Positions 33,242 to 42,505 are shown, numbered from the stretch's first letter. The stretch is DNA of 64,000 bases from Peptostreptococcaceae bacterium oral taxon 113 str. W5053 (GCA_000467935.1 KI259834.1:1-64000); one strand, 5' to 3'. Numbers and translations are program-made. Notes: generated by a model not told the origin, from the sequence alone.

Positions 33242-34270
33242 TTATTTCCAAGATATTTTTTCAATACCATTTTCATGAACGAGATAAAAAGAATCTTGAT
33301 AAGTAAAAGCGGAGAGAATATTCGTTCTATTTAAATCGGTAAGTATCGTTTGTCCGTTACGAAGGATGATATAACCGTTTTGACGATATAGTAGAATATC
33401 TTCTTGATTTAACACAAGACCGGTAAAGGTATCCGAGGTGTAGAATTCATCGATATTGCCGGTGCCTTTATGAACTCGAACTACCTTTTGATAGTCTATA
33501 TAAGCTAAATCATGGTCGTTTTCTGCTACGGCACTTAAACGTAATAGGGGTTTTTTATTGATTAAATTCATATCCTTAAAATGGAATAAGTTTTTATCAG
33601 TCAGAAAATAATATTCATTGTCTACACCGGCAGCAATATACTCCATGACTTCGTCAAAGAAACTAAAGGTAAAATATAGTTTCCCATCCGGTGTGAAAAC
33701 GGAAAGTTGACTTTTGAATTGTTGGTTTTGTTGAGATAATTGAACAATCCAAATATTTTTGCTATTGGCTGCAAGAGATACCGGCATTCCATTTAAAGGG
33801 TAAAGAATATCTCTGTCTTTTTGATGTTTTTTTACGTTTCGCGGGAAAAATAAAAAGAGGTCATTATTTTTTACGCTTAGCCAGGAGAGATTCTCTTCGT
33901 AAGATAAAGTATTTTCAATTTTCCCTTCATTGTCAATAATTGTTAGGGTTTTGCCCGATGCAAAATAAGCTTTGTTGCCATTAAGTGCTAAAGCCGGCTT
34001 TTTTGCAGTTAAAGGAAGGGTGTATTTTACTTTTCCATTGTCCAGCAGAAGAAGATTACCTGCATCATAGATTAAAAGCTGTTGATTGCATTGTTGAATA
34101 ATCGCATCCTTTCCAATGGGGATAGATAAAGACAAATTTTTAGTGAAAGGCTTAAAATAAAGGACAGAAAAGGGAATAAGGAAACACAACAAAAGAAGCG
34201 TCATGAAAATATAAAAACGCTTTTTTACTCGAATCATTTTTTTAGGTTTCGATGTTTCCCTGCTCTCCAT
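33242..34270 (-). CDS. Membrane-anchored protein with predicted beta-propeller-like exterior
   Basis: 342 residues from ATG 34270 (GAGGG five bases upstream); a GTG at 34282 is an alternative. A basic N-terminus is followed by one membrane helix (FYIFMTLLLLCFLIPFSVLYF) and a long exterior part built of short beta-strand repeats ending in phrases such as LLIYDAGNLLLLDNGKV, LTIIDNEGKI and IILRNGQTIL. This suggests a WD40/PQQ-like propeller and resembles the DUF5711 type. Function unknown; it is 11 bases downstream of the SGNH hydrolase gene, so the two may act together at the cell surface. Confidence 0.65.
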   Translation of the reverse strand: MESRETSKPKKMIRVKKRFYIFMTLLLLCFLIPFSVLYFKPFTKNLSLSIPIGKDAIIQQCNQQLLIYDAGNLLLLDNGKVKYTLPLTAKKPALALNGNKAYFASGKTLTIIDNEGKIENTLSYEENLSWLSVKNNDLFLFFPRNVKKHQKDRDILYPLNGMPVSLAANSKNIWIVQLSQQNQQFKSQLSVFTPDGKLYFTFSFFDEVMEYIAAGVDNEYYFLTDKNLFHFKDMNLINKKPLLRLSAVAENDHDLAYIDYQKVVRVHKGTGNIDEFYTSDTFTGLVLNQEDILLYRQNGYIILRNGQTILTDLNRTNILSAFTYQDSFYLVHENGIEKISWK

Positions 34271-34293
34271 ACTATCCCTCACTTAGCCTCATT

Positions 34294-34863
34294 TTAACAG
34301 ACAAAACAGTTGGATGCAATTGCCACATTTTTGAGGAAGGTATTCCCTAAAGGGTTTAAGTGAATCATATCGATATAAAAATTTTGGGCGTTTCCTTTTT
34401 CCCATTCTTTTTTCATGGGGGAAAAAAAGTCTATCAAAGGATAATCTTTTGATTTCAGTTCATCACATAAGAGGACAAGTTTTTGATTGACCGCTTTATA
34501 AAAAGCGCTGCGATCCCAAAAATCTTCGGAACGCTCATCCAACATATGGGTGATGCCGAAAAGAACGGGAAGGGAATTTTCTTTAGCGATTTTTTCCATA
34601 CAAAGAAGATTCTTCAAAACTTTTTCCACGCTTTCACCCATCAAAAAATCATTGACACCGCCCATAATGAAAATTTGTTTCGGAAGAGGATTTAAGTATA
34701 AAGGAAAACGTTGAAGCATGCCTGTCGTCGTATCACCGTTTTGCCCTGCATTTCGAATTTTCAGATTTTTTTCTTGAGCTAATTGGTTAATCCATACATC
34801 TTTAGTTTTTAAAAGATAGCCATAGAGAATACTGTCTCCAATGGCTAAATAATCATATTTCAT
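34294..34863 (-). CDS. SGNH/GDSL-family hydrolase
   Basis: 189 residues. Block I is AIGDSILYGY with the nucleophilic Ser near residue 10, block II Gly and block III MGGVNDF with the oxyanion Asn, and block V DMIHLNPLG with the Asp and His of the catalytic triad. No signal peptide is seen, so it may be cytoplasmic. The family includes lipases, esterases and peptidoglycan or glycan O-deacetylases; the substrate is open. Confidence 0.85.
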   Translation of the reverse strand: MKYDYLAIGDSILYGYLLKTKDVWINQLAQEKNLKIRNAGQNGDTTTGMLQRFPLYLNPLPKQIFIMGGVNDFLMGESVEKVLKNLLCMEKIAKENSLPVLFGITHMLDERSEDFWDRSAFYKAVNQKLVLLCDELKSKDYPLIDFFSPMKKEWEKGNAQNFYIDMIHLNPLGNTFLKNVAIASNCFVC

Positions 34864-34915
34864 ACCATCACCTGCAACGATTATATCAAAAAGTTAAAAA
34901 AAATTATAGGACTCA

Positions 34916-34944
34916 TTGTTTGTAAATACTAACTGTGATAAAAT
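34916..34944 (+). promoter_or_regulatory. Promoter of the MacB-like ABC operon
   Basis: TTGTTT (34916-34921) and TAAAAT (34939-34944) with a 17-base spacer, followed by AAAGGAG and the ATG at 34971. Confidence 0.65.
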
Positions 34945-34970
34945 AAACTCGTTATGAAAGGAGAAATAGG

Positions 34971-35675
34971 ATGGAAAGGACACCTTTGATACAACTTAAA
35001 GATTTGGTCAAAGTCTTTACTTTGGGAGGAGAACAAATTTATGCTCTGAACCATCTCTCTTTGAACATTAACAAAGGGGAAATGGTGGGGATATTGGGAA
35101 CTTCCGGATCAGGAAAGTCCACCTTATTAAATATTATGGCAGGATTGGAAAAGCCTACTGCCGGCGAAATCATCTATGGACATCTTCATTTGGAAAAATT
35201 AAACGAAAAAGAGCTGACGAAATTTCGACAATTAAATGTGGGATTTGTCTTTCAGTCTTATAATTTGCTGCCTACGTTAACCGCTTTGGAAAATGTAGGA
35301 TTAGGGTTAATGTTTAAAGGGGTGAGTAAAAAGGAAAGAGAAGAAGAATCGAAGAGAATGCTTTCTTTGGTAGGCTTGGAGAAAAGAATGCATCACAAGC
35401 CGAAACAGCTTTCCGGAGGGCAACAACAGCGGGTATCCATTGCTCGAGCCTTTGTGGGAACACCGAAAATTATTTTTGCCGATGAACCGACGGGAAATTT
35501 GGACACGGCAACCACGTATGAAATTATGGAATTGATTACCGGAATCGCTAAAAGGAATCAACAAACAGTCATTATGGTTACACATGATGAAGAATTATCG
35601 AATTTTGTAGATATCAGTTATCATATGCGAGACGGGGAAATCATACGAATAAGCCGTAAAGGAGGAGAAGCATGA
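34971..35675 (+). CDS. ABC transporter ATP-binding protein (MacB/LolD type)
   Basis: 234 residues. Walker A is GTSGSGKSTLLNIMAGLEKP (about 43-62), the signature LSGGQQQRVSIARAF and Walker B IIFADEPTGNLD, all as in MacB/LolD ATPases that drive mechanotransmission rather than substrate passage through the membrane. Its stop overlaps the start of the next gene (ATGA), and the FtsX-type permease is the third gene. Confidence 0.94.
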   Translation: MERTPLIQLKDLVKVFTLGGEQIYALNHLSLNINKGEMVGILGTSGSGKSTLLNIMAGLEKPTAGEIIYGHLHLEKLNEKELTKFRQLNVGFVFQSYNLLPTLTALENVGLGLMFKGVSKKEREEESKRMLSLVGLEKRMHHKPKQLSGGQQQRVSIARAFVGTPKIIFADEPTGNLDTATTYEIMELITGIAKRNQQTVIMVTHDEELSNFVDISYHMRDGEIIRISRKGGEA

Positions 35676-37537
35676 AAAGAAAAAATATTGAGAAAATAAT
35701 TTTATATATGGCAGTTTTCGTCATGGCTATAAGTTCATGGACGACAGCTTTAGCGGAAACGGAAATGACAGCAGTAGAGGAACAGGGTTCTTTTTTATTG
35801 TTGAAAGCAGATGGAGAAGAAATGGGAGGCAACGGCGTTATTCGCTTAAATTTGGAAATTGCAAATCGTAAAGAAGAAGATATTCACGGCGTTTCTTTTA
35901 ATATTGAAGATCCGGAAGACATTTTACAAAATGAAGAGGAGTTAACAGGAGAGTTACCGAATTTTTATTCTAAAACCATCAAAGGATATTCTTTTGTTGT
36001 TCGATTAAATGCATCTCCTAAGGATAAAACCTATCCACTGGCTTTAGTCATGAAGACTTCTAACGGAATACAAAAAATCCCCTTTACTTTAAATGTGGGA
36101 CCAAAAGGGCTAACAGGGAGATTGTATTCTCCAAGTTCTCGTACTCCTCAAGGCGTAAAACCGGAAAGTCAGGGGAAACTGTCTATGCAATTTGCCAATA
36201 AGGGACAAAGTAATATTGAAGATTTCAACATTAAAGTAAAGTCTTTGAACAAGGAGTTGACAATTACCAATCCGGAGATTAAAGTGGGCGATATTCCCTC
36301 TAATCGTTTTGAAAAAATTGATATCAACTATATTGTAGGTAATCCTGCCACCGGAGACTATCTGCCGATTATGCTGGAGCTAACTTACAGAGTGGACGGT
36401 GTGGAATACACATTAAATCAATTCCGCGTATTGGATCCGACACCCGTATCCGATGATTTAGGAGATTCTTCCAATTGGAATCGAGAACAAATGCGACGTG
36501 CCGCATCCGGTGAAATTCCGCCTAGCGGAGGAAATGTTCCGGATGAAAGCGGAAATGAAAAAACACCGGAAAAAAATCCGGTTCCGGATAATGGAGGAGA
36601 CAACGGTGGCAGTTCAGGAGGAAATACAGCTTCCACTAAAAACAAACCGAAGTTAATTATCAGCAAATATACTTTTTCAAAAAAGCCGGTAATAGCCGGA
36701 GAGACTTTTCAAATGGAATTGACTTTCTTTAATACCAATGCCAATAAAAAAGTAAAAAATATAAAAATATTTTTAACCAGCGACGAGGCTTCTACACCGG
36801 AAGGACAGGGACAATCCTCCAGAGGCGGCAGCGTCTTTACACCGGTAGATTCATCCAATACCTTTTATATCGACGAAATCGGGGCAAAGTCCACAGTATC
36901 TAAAACGATTTCGTTAAGTGCGGAAGCGACAGCGGCGGCAAAAAACTATACGATGATAGCCAATTTTGAATATGAAGATTGGGAAGGAAATGAATTTACG
37001 GCCAAAGAACTTATTGGGATTCCGGTAGTTCAAAAATCCAGATTAACAACCTCGGAAATTACACTTCCGGAAATGGCCTTTATGGGACAACCTGTTCCAG
37101 TGGGAATTGATTTTTACAATACAGGTAAAGTGACATTGTATAATTTATTTGTCAATGTAGAAGGAGATTTTTCCAGCGAAGGACAAAATCAATACTTTGT
37201 AGGTAATTTCACTTCCGGAAGTCAAGATCATTATGAAAGTAATATTATGCCTAATAAAACGGGAGAGAACAAAGGAAAAATTGTCTTTACCTATGAGGAT
37301 GCAGCCGGAAATCCTCAAAAAATAGAAAAAGAAATCACAATTAATGCACAGGAAATGATGAATATGCCTCAAGAGGGAGATATGACCGAGCCCATGCCGA
37401 AACAATCTTCCAAACCCATTTACAAGCAACCGGTATTTTATATTGTTCTTGCCGTAGTTGGTGGACTTGTGGTTTATTTATTGATTCGTCGCAAAAAAAA
37501 CAAACAAAAAGAGGATGAATTAAAGCTTCATGAATAA
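35672..37537 (+). CDS. Secreted, membrane-tethered S-layer-like protein (COG1361 type)
   Basis: 621 residues. A signal peptide (cleavage probably after ALA, about 28) is followed by two or three beta-sandwich regions (about 40-260 and 325-575), separated by a Pro/Gly/Asn/Ser-rich linker (about 270-325). Near the end comes one membrane helix (PVFYIVLAVVGGLVVYLLI) and a charged tail. Each sandwich looks like the NEW3/COG1361 fold that follows patterns such as ITNPEIKVGDIPSNRFEKI. It lies between the MacB-like ATPase and permease, overlapping both, so it probably serves as the extracellular partner, in place of MacA in this single-membrane cell. The role is inferred. Confidence 0.75.
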   Translation: MKRKNIEKIILYMAVFVMAISSWTTALAETEMTAVEEQGSFLLLKADGEEMGGNGVIRLNLEIANRKEEDIHGVSFNIEDPEDILQNEEELTGELPNFYSKTIKGYSFVVRLNASPKDKTYPLALVMKTSNGIQKIPFTLNVGPKGLTGRLYSPSSRTPQGVKPESQGKLSMQFANKGQSNIEDFNIKVKSLNKELTITNPEIKVGDIPSNRFEKIDINYIVGNPATGDYLPIMLELTYRVDGVEYTLNQFRVLDPTPVSDDLGDSSNWNREQMRRAASGEIPPSGGNVPDESGNEKTPEKNPVPDNGGDNGGSSGGNTASTKNKPKLIISKYTFSKKPVIAGETFQMELTFFNTNANKKVKNIKIFLTSDEASTPEGQGQSSRGGSVFTPVDSSNTFYIDEIGAKSTVSKTISLSAEATAAAKNYTMIANFEYEDWEGNEFTAKELIGIPVVQKSRLTTSEITLPEMAFMGQPVPVGIDFYNTGKVTLYNLFVNVEGDFSSEGQNQYFVGNFTSGSQDHYESNIMPNKTGENKGKIVFTYEDAAGNPQKIEKEITINAQEMMNMPQEGDMTEPMPKQSSKPIYKQPVFYIVLAVVGGLVVYLLIRRKKNKQKEDELKLHE

Positions 37538-38894
37538 ACTGGATCTCTTGCGCATGGGGTTAAAAAATCTTTGGAGGAGAAAGCTGAGAACTTTTCTGAC
37601 GATTTTAAGTGTTGTTATTGGAGCAACCTCTATTGTTGTGATGATTTCTTTAGGCTTGGCTATTAAGGAAAACAATAAACAAATGTTGGAAAATATCGGA
37701 GATATGACGGCATTGACCGTTTACGGCAATGATAACGACGGTTATATCGAAATCGATGAAGGCGGAAGGGACCTTAAGAATAATTCATCAAAAGGAAAGA
37801 AAAAGACGTTAAATGAAGATTTGATTAAAGAATTAAAAGAACTTCCCCATGTGACACAGGTTATACCCGTTTTAAATCTTCAGGCAACAGTGCATATGAA
37901 AAAATATTTTTACACGGGGCAGATTATCGGTGTTCGACCGGAAGATGTAGAAGCTCTGCATCTTACAATGACGGAGGGACGAGGAATTCAACCGGGAGAT
38001 AAATTTCAGGTGATGATGAGTGCTGAACTGGCTCAATACGGATTTATGAAATTAAATGACCGAGGAGATAAGCCGCCGACGGTTGATCCCATGAAAGATA
38101 AATTCACTTTGGATTTTAGTAGCCCTTGGGAATCGGCAGGAAATAATCCTTTTGAAGAAGAAACGGCAACAAAAAAATCTAAAAGTTATCCGTTGGAAGT
38201 GGTTGGGACATACCAGGGAAGCGGAGAATTTGGCATGATCATGTCCATGGATACGGTTAAAAAACTAAAAACGGAGCAAGAGCGTTTTCAAAATCAAGGG
38301 CAGGGACAGAAAAAAACTTTAGAGAAAAAGAAAGAGGAAGTATATTCCAGGCTTCAGGTGAAATTGGACAAGATTGAAAACATGGATTCGGTCAAAAATG
38401 CAATTACTGAAATGGGACTTCAAGTTCACGGTGCCGGAGAGTGGATGCGTGAAATAGAAAAACAATCGACGACGATCCAAATGGTTTTAGGCGGTATCGG
38501 TTCTATTGCTTTGATTGTTGCAGCTATCGGTATTGCCAACACGATGATTATGTCCACTTATGAGAGAACAAGAGAAATCGGTGTCATGAAAGTTATCGGA
38601 GCTACGGTGGGTGATGTGCGTAATCTCTTTCTTTTCGAAGCGGCTATCATCGGATTTTTAGGAGGGCTTTTTGGACTGTTGACTTCTCATGGAGTATCTT
38701 ATTTACTCAATAATGTCCTTTCTTTAGGCGGATTTTTTGGTGGAGAGGGAGAAGAAGCGGTGACTTCTATCATTCCTCTTTGGTTGGATTTTTTGGCTTT
38801 GAGTTTCTCGGCTTTAATCGGTGTATTCTCAGGCTATTTTCCCGCAAGACGTGCAACCAAATTGCAAGCCATTGAAGCGATTCGAACCGAATAG
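37530..38894 (+). CDS. ABC transporter permease (MacB/FtsX type)
   Basis: 454 residues. An N-terminal membrane helix (FLTILSVVIGATSIVVMISL) leads to a large extracellular MacB_PCD domain (about 45-310), and then three helices in the FtsX region (GGIGSIALIVAAIGIANTMI, GFLGGLFGLLTSHGVSYLL, LALSFSALIGVFSGYFPA) end with PARRATKLQAIEAIR, the family's typical C-terminus. It overlaps the preceding gene by 8 bases. Confidence 0.92.
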   Translation: MNKLDLLRMGLKNLWRRKLRTFLTILSVVIGATSIVVMISLGLAIKENNKQMLENIGDMTALTVYGNDNDGYIEIDEGGRDLKNNSSKGKKKTLNEDLIKELKELPHVTQVIPVLNLQATVHMKKYFYTGQIIGVRPEDVEALHLTMTEGRGIQPGDKFQVMMSAELAQYGFMKLNDRGDKPPTVDPMKDKFTLDFSSPWESAGNNPFEEETATKKSKSYPLEVVGTYQGSGEFGMIMSMDTVKKLKTEQERFQNQGQGQKKTLEKKKEEVYSRLQVKLDKIENMDSVKNAITEMGLQVHGAGEWMREIEKQSTTIQMVLGGIGSIALIVAAIGIANTMIMSTYERTREIGVMKVIGATVGDVRNLFLFEAAIIGFLGGLFGLLTSHGVSYLLNNVLSLGGFFGGEGEEAVTSIIPLWLDFLALSFSALIGVFSGYFPARRATKLQAIEAIRTE

Positions 38895-38935
38895 AATTAG
38901 GCGAACATTCCAAAGGGTGTTCGTCTAATTTTTTT
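38895..38935 (+). terminator. Terminator of the MacB-like operon
   Basis: A 13-bp stem with one G-U pair (38895-38907 with 38918-38930) followed by a T-run. Confidence 0.9.
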
Positions 38936-39660
38936 GGAAAAAGATTTGATAGACTTGAGCAAAGAAGGGGAAGCGATACTATATCCATCAACAGGAATTG
39001 ATGAGTATTTCACTTTGCTTGGTCATAGAAAACAGAAATGTTGAAGAATAAAAGCATATGAAGATAGCAATTTAAGTCTTTTACACAAGGTTCTTGTATT
39101 TGTGTTCCGACAGTATAGAATAGATATTGCTATTTAACCTTGCTAAATTCCGGGTTTATTTTATGCCGTATTAGGTTTGCTTTCGTGCATGGAGGATTAA
39201 AAAATGCGGCTGTCTTACAGCAAAGAGAAAAGGGATATTATCGGGAAAGCCATAGTTTCAGAGAAATTACACAGCCTGTATCGACACATTTACCGATCGG
39301 TACAGCTCTCTATCCTCCGGGAAGAATAAAAGAAAGATGATGTCCAATCTTTTCTCAATCTCGGTATGTATAATAGTAATATAAGACCGGCTATTAAATG
39401 TCAATCCATAAAAATCAAGAAAGTTTTTAATCTTTTTAGACCATGAACGGTATTGGAGAAAAAATCCTTTTAGATAAGAATTTTCCGGAAGAATTAATCA
39501 TGGAAGCTTCGTAAAGAAGAGATGGAACCTTTCTGTAAGGAAGATGATACTTCAAGAAGGTGAAGGAGACCTCTATTTATACAACGATGATCTCATAAAG
39601 AAGACGGGATAGAAAGGAAAAATGTCGTTTTCACTACAACATGATGATATAAGGAGGTAT
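38936..39660. other. Decayed intergenic region at the edge of the G+C-rich island
   Basis: About 725 bases without an intact recognisable gene. Short open fragments with stops between them (for example near 39450-39620) look like eroded coding sequence. One 41-codon frame (39204-39329) has a good ribosome binding site and is listed separately. The composition changes from A+T-rich to more G+C-rich towards 39.66 kb. Confidence 0.5.
39204..39329 (+). CDS. Possible 41-residue basic peptide
   Basis: Starts ATG after GGAGG with 8-base spacing and reads MRLSYSKEKRDIIGKAIVSE at its N-terminus, ending QLSILREE. The composition is helical and basic. It may be the truncated N-terminus of a lost gene rather than a functional peptide; there is no recognised homologue. 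Confidence 0.3.
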   Translation: MRLSYSKEKRDIIGKAIVSEKLHSLYRHIYRSVQLSILREE

Positions 39661-39664
39661 TGAA

Positions 39665-40348
39665 ATGCGGATTTTGCTGGCTGAAGATGAAAAAAGAATG
39701 GCGGCTGCACTTGTAGCTTTGCTCGAGCAGGAAAAATACGATGTCGATCATATGGCTGACGGAGCCTCCGCGCTCGCCGCATTGGAGAGCGGTGTTTACG
39801 ATATCGCCGTTCTTGACGTGATGATGCCCGAGATGAACGGCTTTGAGGTTGCTCGTCGTGCAAGAAATAAAGGAATCAATACCACGATTTTGATGTTGAC
39901 AGCGAAGAGCCAGTTGGACGATAAGGTTGAAGGTCTTGACAGCGGCGCAGACGATTATTTAACAAAGCCTTTTCAGACCAAAGAACTGTTGGCAAGGCTT
40001 CGAGCACTTAGTCGCCGCAGCACGATTTTTAAAGAAGGAAAACTTTATTACGGCGACTTGTCACTGGATACAACAAAGGCAACTCTGACTTGTGAGCCGA
40101 CTGCACAAAGTGTCCGTCTCAGTGAAAAGGAGTTGCGGATTTTGGAGTATATGTTCGGTAATCAGGGTCAAATCATGACAAGGGAGCAGCTTGCCATAAA
40201 GCTCTGGGGCTTCGAGAACGAAGCGGAATATAACAATGTGGAAGTATATATGTCCTTTACACGCAGAAAGCTGACCTTTGTAGGGTCTAAGGTTGAGATT
40301 AAGGCAGTACGTGGGCTTGGATATGAATTGAGGGAAAAAGATGTTTAA
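39665..40348 (+). CDS. OmpR-family response regulator (G+C-rich island)
   Basis: 227 residues. Receiver domain with the phospho-Asp in DIAVLDVMMPEMNG (about residue 51) and Lys in YLTKPF. The C-terminal winged helix has LSEKELRILEYMFGNQGQIMTREQLA and VEVYMSFTRRKL. AAGGAGG precedes the ATG, and the stop overlaps the kinase start by 8 bases. It probably controls the VTC/DUF4956 genes downstream. Confidence 0.94.
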   Translation: MRILLAEDEKRMAAALVALLEQEKYDVDHMADGASALAALESGVYDIAVLDVMMPEMNGFEVARRARNKGINTTILMLTAKSQLDDKVEGLDSGADDYLTKPFQTKELLARLRALSRRSTIFKEGKLYYGDLSLDTTKATLTCEPTAQSVRLSEKELRILEYMFGNQGQIMTREQLAIKLWGFENEAEYNNVEVYMSFTRRKLTFVGSKVEIKAVRGLGYELREKDV

Positions 40349-41591
40349 TCAATCCAGAAGAAAGATTATATTGTCGATTATGGGGTCGCTAATTCTTTTG
40401 TTTGTTGTCACGATGGCTGTAATTGTGTTTGCGAGCTTTCGTGAAATTCGACATAAGAATTTGGAAATGCTGGAACGATATGTGGAGATGTACTCTCTCG
40501 ATCAGAGGACCGGCAGACGGATAAAGCCGGCGACACCTGATTTCGGACAAAAGCCGGACTTAAGAGAACCTCCAATCCATGAAAGGGCGGATTATCAGCT
40601 ATCCACTTTTTATGCAGTTGCCATTTCCGACGAGGGTTCAGTTCTTGATGTAGATAATGGAGGAAGAGAAGCTTATAGTGAAGAAGACCTGATACAGATT
40701 GCAAGGAAAATTCTGGACGGAAACAAACGTTCCGGAAGGGTGGATAATCTAACGTATACCGTAAGAGAACGGGAAAGATATACTTTAGTTGCCTTCATGG
40801 ATAACACCGTATCGGAAGGCGGGCTGAAAACGCTGCTACGATATGTACTCATCGTAGGAATTTCTTCAATGATTGCAATGTTCTTTGTCTCGCTTATTCT
40901 TTCCAAGCACATCATAAGACCGCTGGAGGAAAATGACAGGCAGCAAAAACAGTTTATTTCAGATGCAAGTCATGAGTTGAAAACCCCGGTTGCGGTAATC
41001 GGTACGAATGCGGAAATGCTTTCACGTGAGATTGGTGAGAACGAATGGTTGGCAAATATCCAGTACGAAAATGAGCGCATGAGCGAACTCATAAAGCAGC
41101 TATTGGATCTTTCCCGTGTAGAAAATGCGGAAGTGTTGATGGAACAGATTGACTATTCCCGTCTCATTACAGGAGAAACCCTAGCGTTTGAAAGTCTTGC
41201 CTTTGATCGAGGGAAGATACTTCAAACCAGCATTGAAGAGGGTGTCATTTTGACCGGAAATCGGGCACAGCTGACACAGCTTTCATCTATTCTGCTTGAC
41301 AATGCGGTCAGACATTCCACAGGCTCAAAGATAGAATTATCGCTTTCGTGTCATGCCCATGCAGCTGTACTCAGTGTCGTCAATGATAGTGATGAAATCC
41401 TGCAACAAAAGTTGGAGCATCTTTTTGACCGGTTTTATCAGGTGGATGAGGTCAGAAACAGCGAAGGACAGCATTACGGTATTGGGCTTTCTATTGCGAA
41501 AGCCGTGGCTGAAAAACACAGCGGCAACATTGGAGTTCTCTTCCAAAATGGGAAAATCAGTTTCACTGTTACTTTGCCGATAAAAAAATAA
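40341..41591 (+). CDS. Sensor histidine kinase (G+C-rich island)
   Basis: 416 residues. Membrane helix about 13-30, extracytoplasmic sensor about 31-165, second helix about 166-187, then HisKA with DASHELKTPVAVIGTNAEM and HATPase with LDNAVRHSTGSK and GIGLSIAKAV. The G1 box is weak (VVNDSDE in place of DxGxG), as seen in several related kinases. It shares the operon with the regulator. Confidence 0.92.
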   Translation: MFNQSRRKIILSIMGSLILLFVVTMAVIVFASFREIRHKNLEMLERYVEMYSLDQRTGRRIKPATPDFGQKPDLREPPIHERADYQLSTFYAVAISDEGSVLDVDNGGREAYSEEDLIQIARKILDGNKRSGRVDNLTYTVRERERYTLVAFMDNTVSEGGLKTLLRYVLIVGISSMIAMFFVSLILSKHIIRPLEENDRQQKQFISDASHELKTPVAVIGTNAEMLSREIGENEWLANIQYENERMSELIKQLLDLSRVENAEVLMEQIDYSRLITGETLAFESLAFDRGKILQTSIEEGVILTGNRAQLTQLSSILLDNAVRHSTGSKIELSLSCHAHAAVLSVVNDSDEILQQKLEHLFDRFYQVDEVRNSEGQHYGIGLSIAKAVAEKHSGNIGVLFQNGKISFTVTLPIKK

Positions 41592-41618
41592 AAAAATAGA
41601 AATCTTCAATCTTATTTC

Positions 41619-41666
41619 AATAAACCTCCCGTACAATGAGTTCATCAAAGGTAAGGGAGGTTTATT
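41619..41666 (+). promoter_or_regulatory. Hairpin sequestering the ribosome binding site of the small peptide gene
   Basis: AATAAACCTCCC (41619-41630) and GGGAGGTTTATT (41655-41666) form a 12-bp perfect stem with a 24-base loop. The right arm contains the GGGAGG Shine-Dalgarno of the ATG at 41670. If the transcript comes from the kinase operon or a promoter upstream of 41619, translation would be masked. Confidence 0.7.
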
Positions 41667-41669
41667 ATT

Positions 41670-41780
41670 ATGAAAAAATTAAGAAATATGATTACTCTTC
41701 TGTTGGCGGCAATTTTTGCATTCAGCAGCAATGGATATACTTTGTATATGAACGGCGTTGCACTAAAAGGTGTCAACTGA
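41670..41780 (+). CDS. 36-residue secreted or membrane peptide
   Basis: MKKLRNMITLLLAAIFAFSS forms a compact signal-like hydrophobic N-terminus, followed by NGYTLYMNGVALKGVN. A strong GGGAGG lies 9 bases upstream of the ATG. It sits between the kinase and the VTC gene with a 27-base gap to the latter, so it is probably co-transcribed. I know no homologue; it could be a small regulatory or signalling peptide, or the residue of a longer lipoprotein. Confidence 0.5.
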   Translation: MKKLRNMITLLLAAIFAFSSNGYTLYMNGVALKGVN

Positions 41781-41807
41781 TTCCAAAGGCGGAAAGGAGT
41801 GTACTTT

Positions 41808-42485
41808 ATGACAATACAATACAGACACGAATGGAAACATGTTCTGAATACCGGAGATTTGCTGATGTTGCGTCAACGGTTACAGAGCATTATGGAGAAG
41901 GATCCCTATGCCGTCAACGGGAAGTATCAGATCCGCAGCCTGTACTTCGATACTCTCGATGACAAGGCGCTCAGAGAAAAGATTGACGGGGTCAATATGC
42001 GGGAAAAGTTTAGAATTCGTTTATACAACTACGATTCCTCTGTCATTCATCTGGAGAAGAAGAGCAAACGAAACGGTCTTGGAAGTAAGTATTCTTCAAA
42101 TCTGACCGCTGAGGAGGCACAGAAGATCGTAGACGGCAAACTCGACTGGATGATAGGTTCCAATCGTCCCCTGGTACAGGAACTGTACTGCAAGATGCGG
42201 TATCAGGGGATGCTTCCGAAGACCATTGTGGATTATACCAGAGAACCCTTTATCTTCAGACCCGGGAACGTGCGTGTCACGCTGGATTATGATATCCGCA
42301 CCGGGATGAACTGCACGGACTTTCTCAACCCCGAGGTTGTTACCGTCCCGGCAGGGGACGCACCCATCTTACTGGAGGTCAAATGGGATGAATTTCTTCC
42401 GTCGATTATTCGAAGCGCAGTCTCCGTACCGAATCGGCGTGTTGGTTCATTTTCTAAATATGCTCAATGCCGTGTGTACGGCTAA
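41808..42485 (+). CDS. VTC-domain (polyphosphate polymerase-like) protein
   Basis: 225 residues from ATG 41808, with AAAGGAG about 9 bases upstream. The fold of the VTC catalytic tunnel is suggested by RHEWKHVLN, KYQIRSLYFDTLDD (about 45-58), MREKFRIRLYN (about 67-77), HLEKKSKRNGLGSKYS, and the late ILLEVKWDEFLP. These are the basic and acidic residues that bind phosphate and metal in the VTC/TTM superfamily. Bacterial members paired with DUF4956 are of undetermined activity, so polyphosphate synthesis is a hypothesis. Confidence 0.82.
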   Translation: MTIQYRHEWKHVLNTGDLLMLRQRLQSIMEKDPYAVNGKYQIRSLYFDTLDDKALREKIDGVNMREKFRIRLYNYDSSVIHLEKKSKRNGLGSKYSSNLTAEEAQKIVDGKLDWMIGSNRPLVQELYCKMRYQGMLPKTIVDYTREPFIFRPGNVRVTLDYDIRTGMNCTDFLNPEVVTVPAGDAPILLEVKWDEFLPSIIRSAVSVPNRRVGSFSKYAQCRVYG

Positions 42486-42505
42486 TTAAAAAAAGGAGAA
42501 AAACT

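Noticed and set aside
36130..36660. Tandem repeats suggesting a CRISPR or satellite in the linker of the S-layer-like protein
   Set aside because: Only low-complexity Gly/Asn/Pro coding sequence without regular spacing; no CRISPR-like repeats were seen anywhere in the window.
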